Source of the DNA: Variovorax paradoxus
GTDB lineage: Bacteria > Pseudomonadota > Gammaproteobacteria > Burkholderiales > Burkholderiaceae_C
Length of the DNA: 64,000 nt
Assembly: GCF_024734665.1 (NCBI RefSeq)
Contig: NZ_CP102931.1
Coordinates: forward strand, 5,144,001 to 5,208,000
Direction: 5' to 3'
Shown: positions 8,101 to 16,533 of the stretch, in pieces
Position numbering within the stretch: the first letter of the stretch is position 1
Layout of the letters: each line of letters begins with the position of its first letter
Made by a program: the position numbers and the translations under genes
Notes under the pieces: model-generated
Told to the model about the DNA's origin: nothing
Seen by the model: the letters and a program-made list of their open reading frames with translations, nothing else
The model's database searches: none

Positions 8101-8131
8101 GACTTCGCCTTGGGTCGGAAGATCGGTGCGC

Positions 8132-9001
8132 TCACTCCACATACGTCACCTTCCGCTGCAGCCCTGCAAAGGCCTGGTCGAGCAGCATGCCCACGACGCC
8201 GATCAGCAAGATCGCGAAGATCACGTTGGTGAGCGACAGGTTGTTCCACTCGTTCCACACGAAGTAGCCGATGCCCGTGCCGCCCACCAGCATCTCGGCC
8301 GCCACGATGACAAGCCACGCAATGCTCATGCTGATGCGCATGCCCGTGAGGATGGTCGGCGCTGCCGCCGGCAAGATCACACGGAACGCGCGGCGCAGCG
8401 GCTTCACCTCGAGCGTGCTGGCCACGTTGAGCCACTCGCGCTTGACCGAAGCCACGCCGAAGGCCGTGTTCAGCAGCATCGGCCACACCGAGCAGATGAA
8501 GATCACGAATATGCCGCTGACCGACGAGTCCTTGATGGTGTAGAGCGCCAGCGGCATCCACGCCAGCGGCGAGATCGGCTTGAGCACCTGTATGAACGGA
8601 TCGAATGCCTTGTGCAGCAGCGGCGACATGCCGATGACGAAGCCCAGCGGCACAGCCACCGCGCACGCCAGCGCAAAGCCCAGGCCCACGCGCGCCAGCG
8701 AATAGGCCAGCTGGATGGCAATGCCCTTGTCGTTGGGCCCGTTGTCGTAGAACGGGTTCGACAGGTGCTTCCACGCGGTGGCGCCCATCTCGGCCGGCGT
8801 GGGAAAGCCCGAGCTCTTCACCTGGCCCTGCGTCGGGTCCTTGCCGAGCATCTTCTGGTATTCGATCTGCTCGGCTGTCATGCCAGTCGCGGCGGAGGCA
8901 CCGGTAGTCGGCGCAGTCGCCAGCTGCCACACGCCGACCAGCAGCAGGAACATCAGCAGCGACACCAGCGCCGCCTTGAGCGAGAGGGCCTTCTTCGGCA
9001 T
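8132..9001 (-). CDS. Cyanate/nitrate-type ABC transporter permease
   Basis: This 289-residue inner-membrane protein is of the NrtB/SsuC/TauC type, with an N-terminal transmembrane helix near 8-28, about five further helices and the BPD_transp_1 region (about 95-285) containing the EAA-like coupling loop. The periplasmic segment after helix 1 (about 30-90) is longer than in TauC and typical of NrtB/CynB. It starts four bases after the binding-protein stop and precedes the ATPase, forming a standard binding protein, permease, ATPase order. Confidence 0.85.
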   Translation of the reverse strand: MPKKALSLKAALVSLLMFLLLVGVWQLATAPTTGASAATGMTAEQIEYQKMLGKDPTQGQVKSSGFPTPAEMGATAWKHLSNPFYDNGPNDKGIAIQLAYSLARVGLGFALACAVAVPLGFVIGMSPLLHKAFDPFIQVLKPISPLAWMPLALYTIKDSSVSGIFVIFICSVWPMLLNTAFGVASVKREWLNVASTLEVKPLRRAFRVILPAAAPTILTGMRISMSIAWLVIVAAEMLVGGTGIGYFVWNEWNNLSLTNVIFAILLIGVVGMLLDQAFAGLQRKVTYVE

Positions 9002-9004
9002 GGC

Positions 9005-10348
9005 TCAGGCCATCTTCGCAATGGCGAAGCTCCTGACGTAGTCGTCTGGCTTCGCCGGGTCGAACACCTTGCCCATGATGGTGAACTTGGGGTAGGCGCC
9101 ATCGGGCACGGCCTGGCCCAGGTCCTTCATGCGCTTCTTCGCGTCGGTGAGCAGGAAGACCTTCTCGGCGATCTGCTTGTAGTTGATGTCGCCCTTCACG
9201 TAGCCCCAGCGCTTCATCTGCGTGAGCATCCACACGGCCATCGACTGCCAGGGGATAGGGTCGAAGTCGGCGCGGTCGGGCACGGTGCGGATGTTGCCCA
9301 GCCCGTCGGCAAACTTGCCGGTGAGCACCTGCATGAGCACGGTCTCGGGCTGGTTCAGGTACTGCGCGGGCGCGATCACCTTGGCGATGAGTTCGCGGTT
9401 CTTCGGATCGCGCGCCATGGCCGATGCGGTGAGCACCGAGCGCACCAGTGCGGCGAAGGTGTTGGGGTTCTTCTCGATGAACTCGGTCGAGGAGCCGAAG
9501 GCGCAGCACGGGTGGCCGTTCCACAGCTCTTTGGTGAGCAGGTGGATGAAGCCGATTTCCTCGAACACGGCGCGCTGGTTGAACGGATCGGGGCCGAGGT
9601 AGCCGTCGATGTTGCCGGCGCGCAGGTTGGCCACCATCTCGGGCGGCGGCACCACGCGGATCTGGATGTCGGTGTCGGGGTTCAGGCCCGCTTCCGCCAC
9701 GTAGTAGCGCAGCAGGAAGTTGTGCATGCTGTACTCGAAGGGTACGGCGAACTTCATGCCCTTCCAGGTCTTGGGGTCGCGCCTGTCTTTGTGCTTGTTG
9801 GCCAGGGTGATGGCTTGGCCGTTGGTGTTCTGGATGGTCGCGACGTTCATGGGCACCGCGTTGGAGCCCGCGCCCATCGAAATGGCCAGCGGCATGGGCG
9901 ACAGGAAGTGCGTGGCGTCGTACTCCTTGTTGAGCATCTTGTCGCGGATGAGCGCCCAGCCCGCCGTCTTCACCACCTCCACGTCGAGGCCCTGCTTCTG
10001 ATAGAAGCCCAGCGGGTGCGCCATGATGAGCGGCGTGGCGCAAGTGATGGGAATGAAGCCGATCTTGAGCTTGGTCTTCTCCAGCGGCGCCTTCTCCTGC
10101 GCCATGGCTTGCAGCGCGCCGAGCGGAAACACCGAGGCGATGGCGGCGCGCGCGGTGTTGGCGCCAACGGCGCGCAGGAAGCCGCGCCGCACGCTGTCAG
10201 CGGGGAACAGCGCCTTCATGAGGCTGGCTTCGAGCTTGTCTTCTGGCAGCACACCCGCGCCGTGCACGCGTCCGCAGGCGCAGCGCATGTTCAGTGGCCG
10301 GTCGGCATCGTAAGGATCGCAGGCGGTCGGTTCGAGCGGGCTGGACAT
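9005..10348 (-). CDS. CmpA/NrtA-family substrate-binding protein, Tat-exported
   Basis: A 447-residue periplasmic receptor of the NrtA/CmpA family, expected here to bind cyanate, nitrate or bicarbonate. The mature domain begins near residue 90 (KLKIGFIP) and shows the family's GFYQKQGLDV and NIDGYLGPDPFNQRA segments. Export is by a twin-arginine signal placed unusually deep: SVRRGFLRA at 52-60, then a hydrophobic stretch ending AMA (81-83). Residues 1-50 contain Cys10 and MRCACG (Cys23, Cys25) and His29, a possible metal site that would be cleaved off. The start has GAGGTG upstream. It heads the cyn operon, immediately downstream of the two-component genes. Confidence 0.85.
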   Translation of the reverse strand: MSSPLEPTACDPYDADRPLNMRCACGRVHGAGVLPEDKLEASLMKALFPADSVRRGFLRAVGANTARAAIASVFPLGALQAMAQEKAPLEKTKLKIGFIPITCATPLIMAHPLGFYQKQGLDVEVVKTAGWALIRDKMLNKEYDATHFLSPMPLAISMGAGSNAVPMNVATIQNTNGQAITLANKHKDRRDPKTWKGMKFAVPFEYSMHNFLLRYYVAEAGLNPDTDIQIRVVPPPEMVANLRAGNIDGYLGPDPFNQRAVFEEIGFIHLLTKELWNGHPCCAFGSSTEFIEKNPNTFAALVRSVLTASAMARDPKNRELIAKVIAPAQYLNQPETVLMQVLTGKFADGLGNIRTVPDRADFDPIPWQSMAVWMLTQMKRWGYVKGDINYKQIAEKVFLLTDAKKRMKDLGQAVPDGAYPKFTIMGKVFDPAKPDDYVRSFAIAKMA

Positions 10349-10463
10349 GGTGGTGCACCTCGTTGGAAAGATGCAGCAGCCGTTGCAAGCGCCGGGCCGG
10401 AAATGCCCCGTTTGCGGCCGTCCGGCGCGGTGCGGCTTCAGATCGTGCCGCCGATGTCGAGGC

Positions 10464-10485
10464 CTTGTAGGGCTGGCACTACAAG
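10464..10485. promoter_or_regulatory. Inverted repeat upstream of the cyanate operon
   Basis: CTTGTAG, eight bases, CTACAAG: perfect 7-base arms in the 159-base gap between the response-regulator stop and the receptor start, about 115-135 bases before the ATG at 10348. It is a plausible binding site for the adjacent LuxR/NarL-type regulator. A second GC-rich repeat (GCCGG, CCGGC) adjoins it at 10485-10500, so part of it could instead be the 3' hairpin of the regulator message. Confidence 0.45.
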
Positions 10486-10507
10486 CCGGTGCACGCCGGC
10501 CGTGTTT

Positions 10508-11176
10508 TCAGCCAGTCGCACCCTGCTTGCCGTGGCGTTCGGCATACAGGGCCAGTTCCACGTCGTTCTTGGTGCCAGTCTTTTCGAGGATGCGCGCGCG
10601 GTAGGTGCTCACGGTGTTGGGCGCCAGGCCCAGCTGTGCACCGATTTCGCTCACGCTGTGCCCGGCGCTGAGCAGGCGATAAACCTGATGTTCGCGGTGC
10701 GAGAGCATCTCGGCGCCCTGCCCTGCGCCACGGCCTACGGCGGTTGCCAGCGCCTCGGCCGTGGCCGCCGACACATACAACCCGCCGGCCGCCACCTTTC
10801 GCACTGCGCCAACCATGTCGTCGGAATCGGCGCTCTTGTTGAGGTAGCCCGAGGCGCCTAGCTTGATGCAGCGCACGGCGTACTGCTTCTCGGGGTAGGT
10901 GCTGAGCATCAGCACCGGGAGCGTGGGCCACTGCTTGCGCAGGGCCTGCAGCACGTCGAGGCCGTCGCGGCCCGGGAGCGCGATGTCGAGCAGGACCACG
11001 TCGAGGCCTTCCTGGCCGCCGAGCGCCTGCACCGCCTCCAGCACTTCTTGGCCGGTCTGCGCTTCGGCTCGTACGGTCATGGTAGGGAGACCGTTGGAGA
11101 CATCGCCGAGCATCTGCTTGAGGCCCTCTCGCACGATGCGGTGGTCGTCGGCTATCAGTACGCGGATGTCGGTCAT
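10508..11176 (-). CDS. LuxR/NarL-family response regulator
   Basis: The 222 residues comprise a receiver domain (1-125) with acidic pocket Asp10-Asp11, phospho-acceptor Asp64 (VLLDIALPG) and a conserved Lys in GYLNKSA, then a GerE/LuxR helix-turn-helix (about 155-215, LSHREHQVYRLL...VSTYRARILEKTG). It is the partner of the kinase encoded 128 bases upstream on the same strand. Its position just before the cyanate transporter operon suggests that it controls that operon. The ATG at 11176 begins the canonical receiver strand; the upstream 65 codons of the open frame look non-coding. Confidence 0.9.
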   Translation of the reverse strand: MTDIRVLIADDHRIVREGLKQMLGDVSNGLPTMTVRAEAQTGQEVLEAVQALGGQEGLDVVLLDIALPGRDGLDVLQALRKQWPTLPVLMLSTYPEKQYAVRCIKLGASGYLNKSADSDDMVGAVRKVAAGGLYVSAATAEALATAVGRGAGQGAEMLSHREHQVYRLLSAGHSVSEIGAQLGLAPNTVSTYRARILEKTGTKNDVELALYAERHGKQGATG

Positions 11177-11304
11177 CTCATTGGTCCGTGTTTGTTGTTC
11201 TTGTTCGGGGTGCGTGCGAATGACACCGGGTACTCCCCTCCGCGAATGTCCCCCGTCGGCGTGATCGCGCCCCGAACCAACGCAGCAAATCGAAAGACAG
11301 GGCT

Positions 11305-12483
11305 TCATGGCAGCGGCAGGTGCAAGCAGAAGGTGCTGCCCTCCCCCACGTGGCTTTCGATGTCGATGCACCCACCGAAGTGGCGCGCACGCTCTCGCAT
11401 GCCGAGCACGCCATAGGAAGTCGTGGCCTCAAAAGCCTGCGCCGGTGCACCGACACCGTCGTCGCGCACGCTGATGCTCAGTTGCTCTTGTTCGACACCG
11501 ATGCGAATGTCGAGGCTGTGCGCCTGCGCATGCCGGCCGACGTTGCTCAGCATCTCCTGGAAGATACGGAACACTGCAATAGCCGCAGGCTCGGGCAGCT
11601 CCACGCCGGGCGGCACGTCGAAGCGCCAATCCAGTTCGAGCTCCGCCGCCTGCACGAACTCGTGCGCCTGCCATTCGAGCGCGGCCCACAGACCCTGGTG
11701 GTCGAGGATGCTGGGACGCAGGTCGGTGATGATGCGCCCCACGTTGTCTACCGCGCGTTCGATGAGCTGGCTCATGTTCGTGCACTTGCAGCGCATCTGG
11801 TCGCGCATGGCTTGTGCCGCGTCGGGCGTGCGCTCCTGCTGTTCGCCCAGGCGCTTGCCGATCCAGTTGACGTCCATCTTCAGCGCCACCAGCAGGCTTC
11901 CGAGCTCGTCGTGCACCTCGCGCGCGATGCGGGTGCGTTCGTCCTCGCGCACCTTGTCGAGCCAGGCAGATAGTTCACGCAGCTGCACCAGCGCGTCGCT
12001 GAGTTCGCGGGTTCGCTCCTGCACGCGCAGGCCGAGTTCGTCCTTTGCCTGCTGCAATGCTTCAGCTTGGCGGCGACGCTCGGTGATGTCGACGAAGGTA
12101 ATGACGGCGCCGCGCACCTGCGCGCCGTCCATGATGGGGTGGCTCGAATACTCGACTGCGAAGGCGGTGCCGTCGCGGCGCCAGAACACCTCGGTGTCGA
12201 TGCGGCACGGCAGGCCGCGTCTGAAGGCATTGAAGATGGGGCAGTCGGTGTCGGCGTAGTGCGAGCCGTCGGGGTGCGAGTGGTGTGTGAGCTCGTGCAT
12301 GTTCGAGCCGAGCACGTCGCGCACCTCGTGGCCGAGCATCTGAGCGCCTGCCCGGTTGATGAACATGCAATGACCGTCGAGGTCGATGCCGAAGATGCCC
12401 TCGCCCGTCGACTCCAGCAGCAGGCCAAGCTGGTGCTGCCAGAGCGGGTGGCTGGCGGTGGGGTTCAGTACGGGCGTCTCCAT
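11305..12483 (-). CDS. PAS-domain sensor histidine kinase, NarX-like, soluble
   Basis: The 392-residue kinase has no transmembrane segment. A PAS domain covers about 15-140 (GIFGIDLDGHCMFINRAG, ending VDITERRR), followed by a short coiled coil (140-180), a HisKA_3 dimerisation domain with His191 (REVHDELGS) and a HATPase_c domain with an N-box FRIFQEMLSNVGRHA and a G-box DDGVGA. A cytosolic PAS domain with cysteines (CPIF near 81, LPCR near 92) may sense redox state, a ligand or haem, but this is not determined. The ATG at 12483 is chosen; the longer frame would read through the repeat element. Confidence 0.88.
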   Translation of the reverse strand: METPVLNPTASHPLWQHQLGLLLESTGEGIFGIDLDGHCMFINRAGAQMLGHEVRDVLGSNMHELTHHSHPDGSHYADTDCPIFNAFRRGLPCRIDTEVFWRRDGTAFAVEYSSHPIMDGAQVRGAVITFVDITERRRQAEALQQAKDELGLRVQERTRELSDALVQLRELSAWLDKVREDERTRIAREVHDELGSLLVALKMDVNWIGKRLGEQQERTPDAAQAMRDQMRCKCTNMSQLIERAVDNVGRIITDLRPSILDHQGLWAALEWQAHEFVQAAELELDWRFDVPPGVELPEPAAIAVFRIFQEMLSNVGRHAQAHSLDIRIGVEQEQLSISVRDDGVGAPAQAFEATTSYGVLGMRERARHFGGCIDIESHVGEGSTFCLHLPLP

Positions 12484-12523
12484 GCACCAAAAGCAAGCAA
12501 CAGCCGTGCCTGGGGGTCTTGCT

Positions 12524-12633
12524 CCCTCTCCCCTTGGGGAGAGGGTTGGGGTGAGGGTGCGTCGGCGATGGATGGAGCGCGACGATGTCGAGGCTGCTGC
12601 CCTCACCCTAGCCCTCTCCCCAAGGGGAGAGGG
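12524..12633. repeat. REP/BIME-like inverted repeat pair
   Basis: Two copies of a short element face each other across about 42 bases. The first (12524-12557) reads CCCTCTCCCCTTGGGGAGAG and then a G-rich tail; the second (12600-12633) is its near-exact reverse complement. Each copy is itself a hairpin (CCCTCTCCCC/GGGGAGAGGG). This is the widespread proteobacterial repeat that translates as LTPTLSPRGEG. It sits just upstream of the kinase gene and just downstream of the DUF1348 gene, where it could end transcription from the latter. Confidence 0.85.
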
Positions 12634-12645
12634 AACAATACGGGG

Positions 12646-13068
12646 TCAACGGGTCCAATGGAACTTGCGATCCGCCTCCTTGATGGGCTGGTCGTTGATG
12701 CTCGCAAAGCGCCTTTGCATCAGGCCGTTCTCCGCGAACTCCCAGTTCTCGTTGCCGTGGCTGCGATACCACTGGCCCGCGTCGTCGTGCCATTCGTACT
12801 CGAAGCGCACCGCGATGCGGTTGTCCATGAAGGCCCAAAGCTGCTTCTTCAGCCGGTAGTCGAGCTCGCGCACCCACTTGCGCGACAAGAACTCCACCAC
12901 CTGCTCGCGGCCGTTGACGAACTCGGCGCGGTTGCGCCATTCGGTGTCGGGCGTGTAGGCCAGGCTCACGCGCACGGGGTCGCGCGAGTTCCAGGCGTCT
13001 TCGGCGGCCTGGACTTTCTTCGTGGCCGATTCGAGGGTGAAGGGCGGCAGCGGCGGGCGGGATTCCAT
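12646..13068 (-). CDS. DUF1348 family protein (NTF2-like fold)
   Basis: The 140-residue soluble protein matches DUF1348, a SnoaL/NTF2-like alpha+beta barrel family of unknown reaction. Recognisable blocks are [35 protein letters not shown] and the [20 protein letters not shown] strand pair. The ATG at 13068 matches the family's length. A TetR-type gene is divergently transcribed 86 bases away with a shared operator between them, so this protein is very probably the regulator's target. Confidence 0.8.
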   Translation of the reverse strand: MESRPPLPPFTLESATKKVQAAEDAWNSRDPVRVSLAYTPDTEWRNRAEFVNGREQVVEFLSRKWVRELDYRLKKQLWAFMDNRIAVRFEYEWHDDAGQWYRSHGNENWEFAENGLMQRRFASINDQPIKEADRKFHWTR

Positions 13069-13119
13069 GAGGGTCTTTCGTTGAAGTGGTGAAGGGGAAT
13101 GCGCCGCAATGTGCCACAC

Positions 13120-13148
13120 GTAGACAGACCTGTCTACATGCCTACAAT
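13120..13148 (+). promoter_or_regulatory. tetR promoter overlapped by its operator
   Basis: GTAGACAGACCTGTCTAC (13120-13137) is a perfect 8-base inverted repeat with a 2-base spacer. It contains a -35-like TAGACA (13121-13126), which is followed after 16 bases by a -10-like TACAAT (13143-13148). The ATG of the TetR gene lies only six bases beyond, so the transcript would start at or next to the start codon. The symmetric site also offers a TAGACA on the other strand facing the DUF1348 gene, so one regulator dimer could control both directions. Confidence 0.75.
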
Positions 13149-13154
13149 CGCGGC

Positions 13155-13766
13155 ATGGACATCTCCGCCATTTCTTCGCTCCCCGCACGCGAGCGCATCC
13201 TTCTCACCGCTCACGACCTCTTCTATGCCGACGGCATTCGCGCCACCGGCATCGACCGCGTCATTGCCGCGTCGGGCGTCACCAAGGTCACCTTCTATCG
13301 GCACTTTCCTTCGAAGGACGATCTGGTGCGTGCCTTTCTCGACCACCGGCACGGACGATGGATGGCATGGTTCATCGATGCGCTCGGCCGGCGCGGCGCG
13401 CAACAGCGCATCGGCGATGCGCAGGCGCTGGAGATGCTGGCCGATGTGATGGCCGAGTGGTTTGCCGACCCGGTGTTCCGCGGCTGCGCGTTCATCAACT
13501 CGGTGGTGGAAGTGGGCACGAGCGTGGCCGGCGCCAGCGACATCGCGCGCGAGCACAAGCGCGAGATGGTCGAGGTGATTGCCGGGCTGTTGCCCGACGG
13601 ACCGCAGCGCATGGCGATTGCGCAAGCGGCTGCGCTGGGCGTCGACGGCGCGATCGTCAAGGCGCAGATGGGCGACGCCGCACTCGCGCGCGAAGCGGTC
13701 GACGACCTACGCCGCTTGCTTCAGGCGCTGACAGCCACGCTCGTCACTTCACGACCATCAGCGTGA
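13155..13766 (+). CDS. TetR/AcrR family transcriptional regulator
   Basis: The 203 residues have an N-terminal TetR helix-turn-helix (about 14-60: [38 protein letters not shown] in part) and a C-terminal all-helical ligand domain. It is expected to repress itself and the divergent DUF1348 gene through the palindrome at 13120-13137. The -10 hexamer ends six bases before the ATG, which suggests a leaderless message. Its 3' end overlaps the lldP stop by 23 bases on the opposite strand. Confidence 0.88.
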   Translation: MDISAISSLPARERILLTAHDLFYADGIRATGIDRVIAASGVTKVTFYRHFPSKDDLVRAFLDHRHGRWMAWFIDALGRRGAQQRIGDAQALEMLADVMAEWFADPVFRGCAFINSVVEVGTSVAGASDIAREHKREMVEVIAGLLPDGPQRMAIAQAAALGVDGAIVKAQMGDAALAREAVDDLRRLLQALTATLVTSRPSA

Positions 13767-15405
13767 ACGGCCACACATAGGCCTGCAAGGTCACGTAGAA
13801 GCCCACGAGGCAGGCCAGCGCAATGGAGTGGAAGAACACGTAGCGAAGGATCTCGCCTTCGTGGTTGAACCAGCGCGTGGCGGTGGAGGCCACCACGATC
13901 GACTGCGCATCGATCATCTTGCCCATCACGCCGCCCGAACTGTTGGCCGCGCCCATCAGGTTCGGGCTCAGGCCCAGCTGGTCGGCCGCCACTTTCTGCA
14001 TGCCGCCGAAGAGCACATTCGACGCAGTATCGGAGCCCGTGAGCGCCACGCCCAGCCAGCCCATCAGCGTGCCGAAGAAGGGATAGAACACGCCGGTGTT
14101 GGCAAAGGCCAGGCCCAGTGTGGTGTCCAGCCCCGAGTAGCGCGTGAGCGTGCCCAGCGCGAGCATCAGCATGATGGTGAGCAGCGAGAACTTCACCAGC
14201 CACAGCGTGCGGCCATAGGCGGCCACAAGCTGGATCGGGTTGTACTTCATCACCAGCCCGCCCACGATGGCCGACACCAGAATGCCGGTGCCCGTGGCCG
14301 AGAGCAGCAGCAGCTGGTACACCGCACCCTCCTTCGTCGGCTTGGGCACCACCGGCGCCACCTTCTCGATCATGTTGTGCAGCCCGTCGATGGGAAAGTT
14401 GGGCGCGAAGATGCCGTTGAGCCATGTCTTCACCACCGGCAGGCCCCAGATGAACACGAACACCGTGAGGATGAGCCACGGCGTCCAGGCGCGGATCACG
14501 GCAGCGCTCGAATGCTTCGCGGGCGCAACGGCCGGGCCGGCCTCGCCGCCGTCGGTTTCGTGCCCCTTGAGCGACACCGAGGTCCAGATCTTCTTCGGCT
14601 TCCACACGCGCAGGAACAGCACCAGGCACACCATCGACACGATGGCCGCGATGATGTCCACCAGTTCGGGCCCGATGTAGTTCGACACCAGGAACTGCGG
14701 AATCGCGAAGGACACGCCCGTCACCAGGATGGCCGGCCACACCTCCATCATTCCCTTGCGCCCCGCAAAGGCCCAGATGAGCCAGAACGGCACCAGCAGC
14801 GAGAAGAACGGCAGCTGCCGCCCGATCATTGCGGTGACCGCCATCAGGTCGTAGCCGTGCACCTTGGCCAGCGTGATGACCGGCGTGCCCAGCGCGCCGA
14901 AGGCCACCGGCGCCGTGTTGGCAATGAGCGAGAGCCCCGAGGCCGCGAGCGGCGAGAAGCCAAGCCCGATGAGGATGGCGGCCGTAACCGCCACCGGCGT
15001 GCCGAAGCCCGCCGCACCTTCGAAGAAGGCGCCGAAGGCAAAGGCGATGAGCAGCAGCTGCAGGCGCCTGTCTTCTGTGATGCCGGCAATCGAGTCCTGC
15101 AGTATCTGGAAGCTGCCGTTCTGCTGCGTGAGCTGCTGCAGGAAGATGATGTTCAGCACGATCCAGCCGATGGGCAGCAGGCCGGTGATGCCGCCCAGAA
15201 AGGCCGCCTTGCCTGCCATGTCGGCCGGCATGCCGAACGCAAACACGGCGATGACCACCGCACTCAGCAGGCCGAGCCCCGCCGCGTAGTGCGCCTTGAC
15301 GTGAAGCAACCCGAGGCACACCAGCATCACCACCACCGGTATCGCGGCCAGTGCCGTCGATACGATCATGTTGCCGAACGGGTTGTAAACCTGTTGCCAG
15401 ACCAT
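13744..15405 (-). CDS. lldP: L-lactate permease
   Basis: The 553-residue inner-membrane protein of the LctP/GlcA family imports lactate (and often glycolate) with protons. It has some 12-14 hydrophobic segments, with family blocks GGITGLLPIGWIVLN, FFEGAAGFGTPVAV, GALGTPVITLA and LTGSDTASNVLFGG. The length is that of E. coli LldP (551). A GGAGACA ribosome site precedes the ATG. It is divergent from a LysR gene which is followed by lldD, so the three form a lactate utilisation block. Confidence 0.93.
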   Translation of the reverse strand: MVWQQVYNPFGNMIVSTALAAIPVVVMLVCLGLLHVKAHYAAGLGLLSAVVIAVFAFGMPADMAGKAAFLGGITGLLPIGWIVLNIIFLQQLTQQNGSFQILQDSIAGITEDRRLQLLLIAFAFGAFFEGAAGFGTPVAVTAAILIGLGFSPLAASGLSLIANTAPVAFGALGTPVITLAKVHGYDLMAVTAMIGRQLPFFSLLVPFWLIWAFAGRKGMMEVWPAILVTGVSFAIPQFLVSNYIGPELVDIIAAIVSMVCLVLFLRVWKPKKIWTSVSLKGHETDGGEAGPAVAPAKHSSAAVIRAWTPWLILTVFVFIWGLPVVKTWLNGIFAPNFPIDGLHNMIEKVAPVVPKPTKEGAVYQLLLLSATGTGILVSAIVGGLVMKYNPIQLVAAYGRTLWLVKFSLLTIMLMLALGTLTRYSGLDTTLGLAFANTGVFYPFFGTLMGWLGVALTGSDTASNVLFGGMQKVAADQLGLSPNLMGAANSSGGVMGKMIDAQSIVVASTATRWFNHEGEILRYVFFHSIALACLVGFYVTLQAYVWPFTLMVVK

Positions 15406-15525
15406 GCGCTTGTCTCCTCATTGTTGGAATCTTTTTGAGTCGGCAACACGAGGCGGGAATGGTCCTGCCACGAGCGGCCGAAAGCGTTCGCTACCATCCT
15501 AACCCGCTCCCTTCGCCAGCAAAAG

Positions 15526-16410
15526 ATGGTTTCTCCGCGTCTCCCCTCGACCCAGGGCCTGCAGGCCTTCGAGGCCGTTGCGCGCCTGCGCAGCGTGAAC
15601 CTCGCCGCCGAAGAGCTCAGCGTGACGCCCAGCGCGGTGAGCCACCGCATCCGCCAGCTGGAACTGCTGCTGGGCCTGAAGTTCTTCGTGGGTAGCGATT
15701 TCAGCCTCAGCGCCGACGGCATGGCCTACCTGGCGCGCGTGCGCGAGGCCATTGCGGCGCTGCAGCAGGTGCCGGGCCGCGAGCCCGAGTCGCAAGTGCG
15801 CCGGTTGCGCGTGGCGGTCACGCCGACCTTCTCGCGGCAGATGCTGCTGCCGCGGCTCGCGCGGTTTCGCGATGCGTATCCGAACATCGAGCTGATGCTG
15901 CAGGTGACCACGCCGGTGCGCAACATCACGGTCGAAGAAGCCGACATCGAGCTGCGCTTTGGCACTGGCCCCTTTCACGACCGCGAGTTCGTCCAACTGC
16001 TGGCCGACGAGATCTCGCCGGTGTGCAGCCCCGCCTACCTCAAGCGCCACGGCCCATTCGAGGGCTTTGCCACCGATGCCGAGGTGTCGCGCGCGCAACT
16101 GCTGCGCACGCCGCTGGAGTCGTGGCGCACCTGGTTCAAGGCCTGCGGCGTGGGCCTGCCCGAGCCGGCCACGGGGCACCAGTTCAACGACCTCGGGCTG
16201 GCGCTCGACGCGGCCGCCGAAGACTTCGGCGTGGTGCTGATGCACCTGCGGCTGGGCAGCGCTTGGCTGGACAACGGGCGGCTGGTGCGGCTGTCGCAGC
16301 GCAGCGTGCCTTCGCCCAACGCCTACTTCCTGTGCTGGCGGCCCGGCGCCATGGAGCGCTGGGAGTGCGCGACCTTTGTCGAGTGGCTGCGCGAGGCCCT
16401 GCGCGAGTGA
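15526..16410 (+). CDS. LysR-family regulator, GcvA-like
   Basis: The 294-residue LysR-type regulator begins its winged helix-turn-helix near residue 8 (STQGLQAFEAVARLRSVNLAAEEL...AVSHRIRQLE), in the arrangement of the GcvA subgroup, with a substrate-binding effector domain from about 90. It lies between divergent lldP and downstream lldD and is the obvious candidate to regulate lactate use. Most described lactate operons use a GntR-type LldR instead, so a LysR here is a departure. The 120-base gap to lldP would hold both promoters. Confidence 0.88.
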   Translation: MVSPRLPSTQGLQAFEAVARLRSVNLAAEELSVTPSAVSHRIRQLELLLGLKFFVGSDFSLSADGMAYLARVREAIAALQQVPGREPESQVRRLRVAVTPTFSRQMLLPRLARFRDAYPNIELMLQVTTPVRNITVEEADIELRFGTGPFHDREFVQLLADEISPVCSPAYLKRHGPFEGFATDAEVSRAQLLRTPLESWRTWFKACGVGLPEPATGHQFNDLGLALDAAAEDFGVVLMHLRLGSAWLDNGRLVRLSQRSVPSPNAYFLCWRPGAMERWECATFVEWLREALRE

Positions 16411-16533
16411 AGCGGTCGATCTGAATTTTTTTCAGTTGCGAGCCCGGCTTTTTTCAGATGGCGCGCCGGGGCGCCTGCCGATAATGGCCGGTTCGCCTTC
16501 GTCAACCCACAAGAACCAGCCAGGAGACAGCCC

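Noticed and set aside
8097..10043. A 648-codon minus-strand frame across the receptor and permease genes
   Set aside because: It is another frame of genes already explained by family motifs.
7538..10861. A 1107-codon open frame on the plus strand opposite the cyanate transporter genes
   Set aside because: It is antisense to three well-supported genes, has a His/Arg/Ala-rich composition typical of GC-rich shadow frames and shows no domain.
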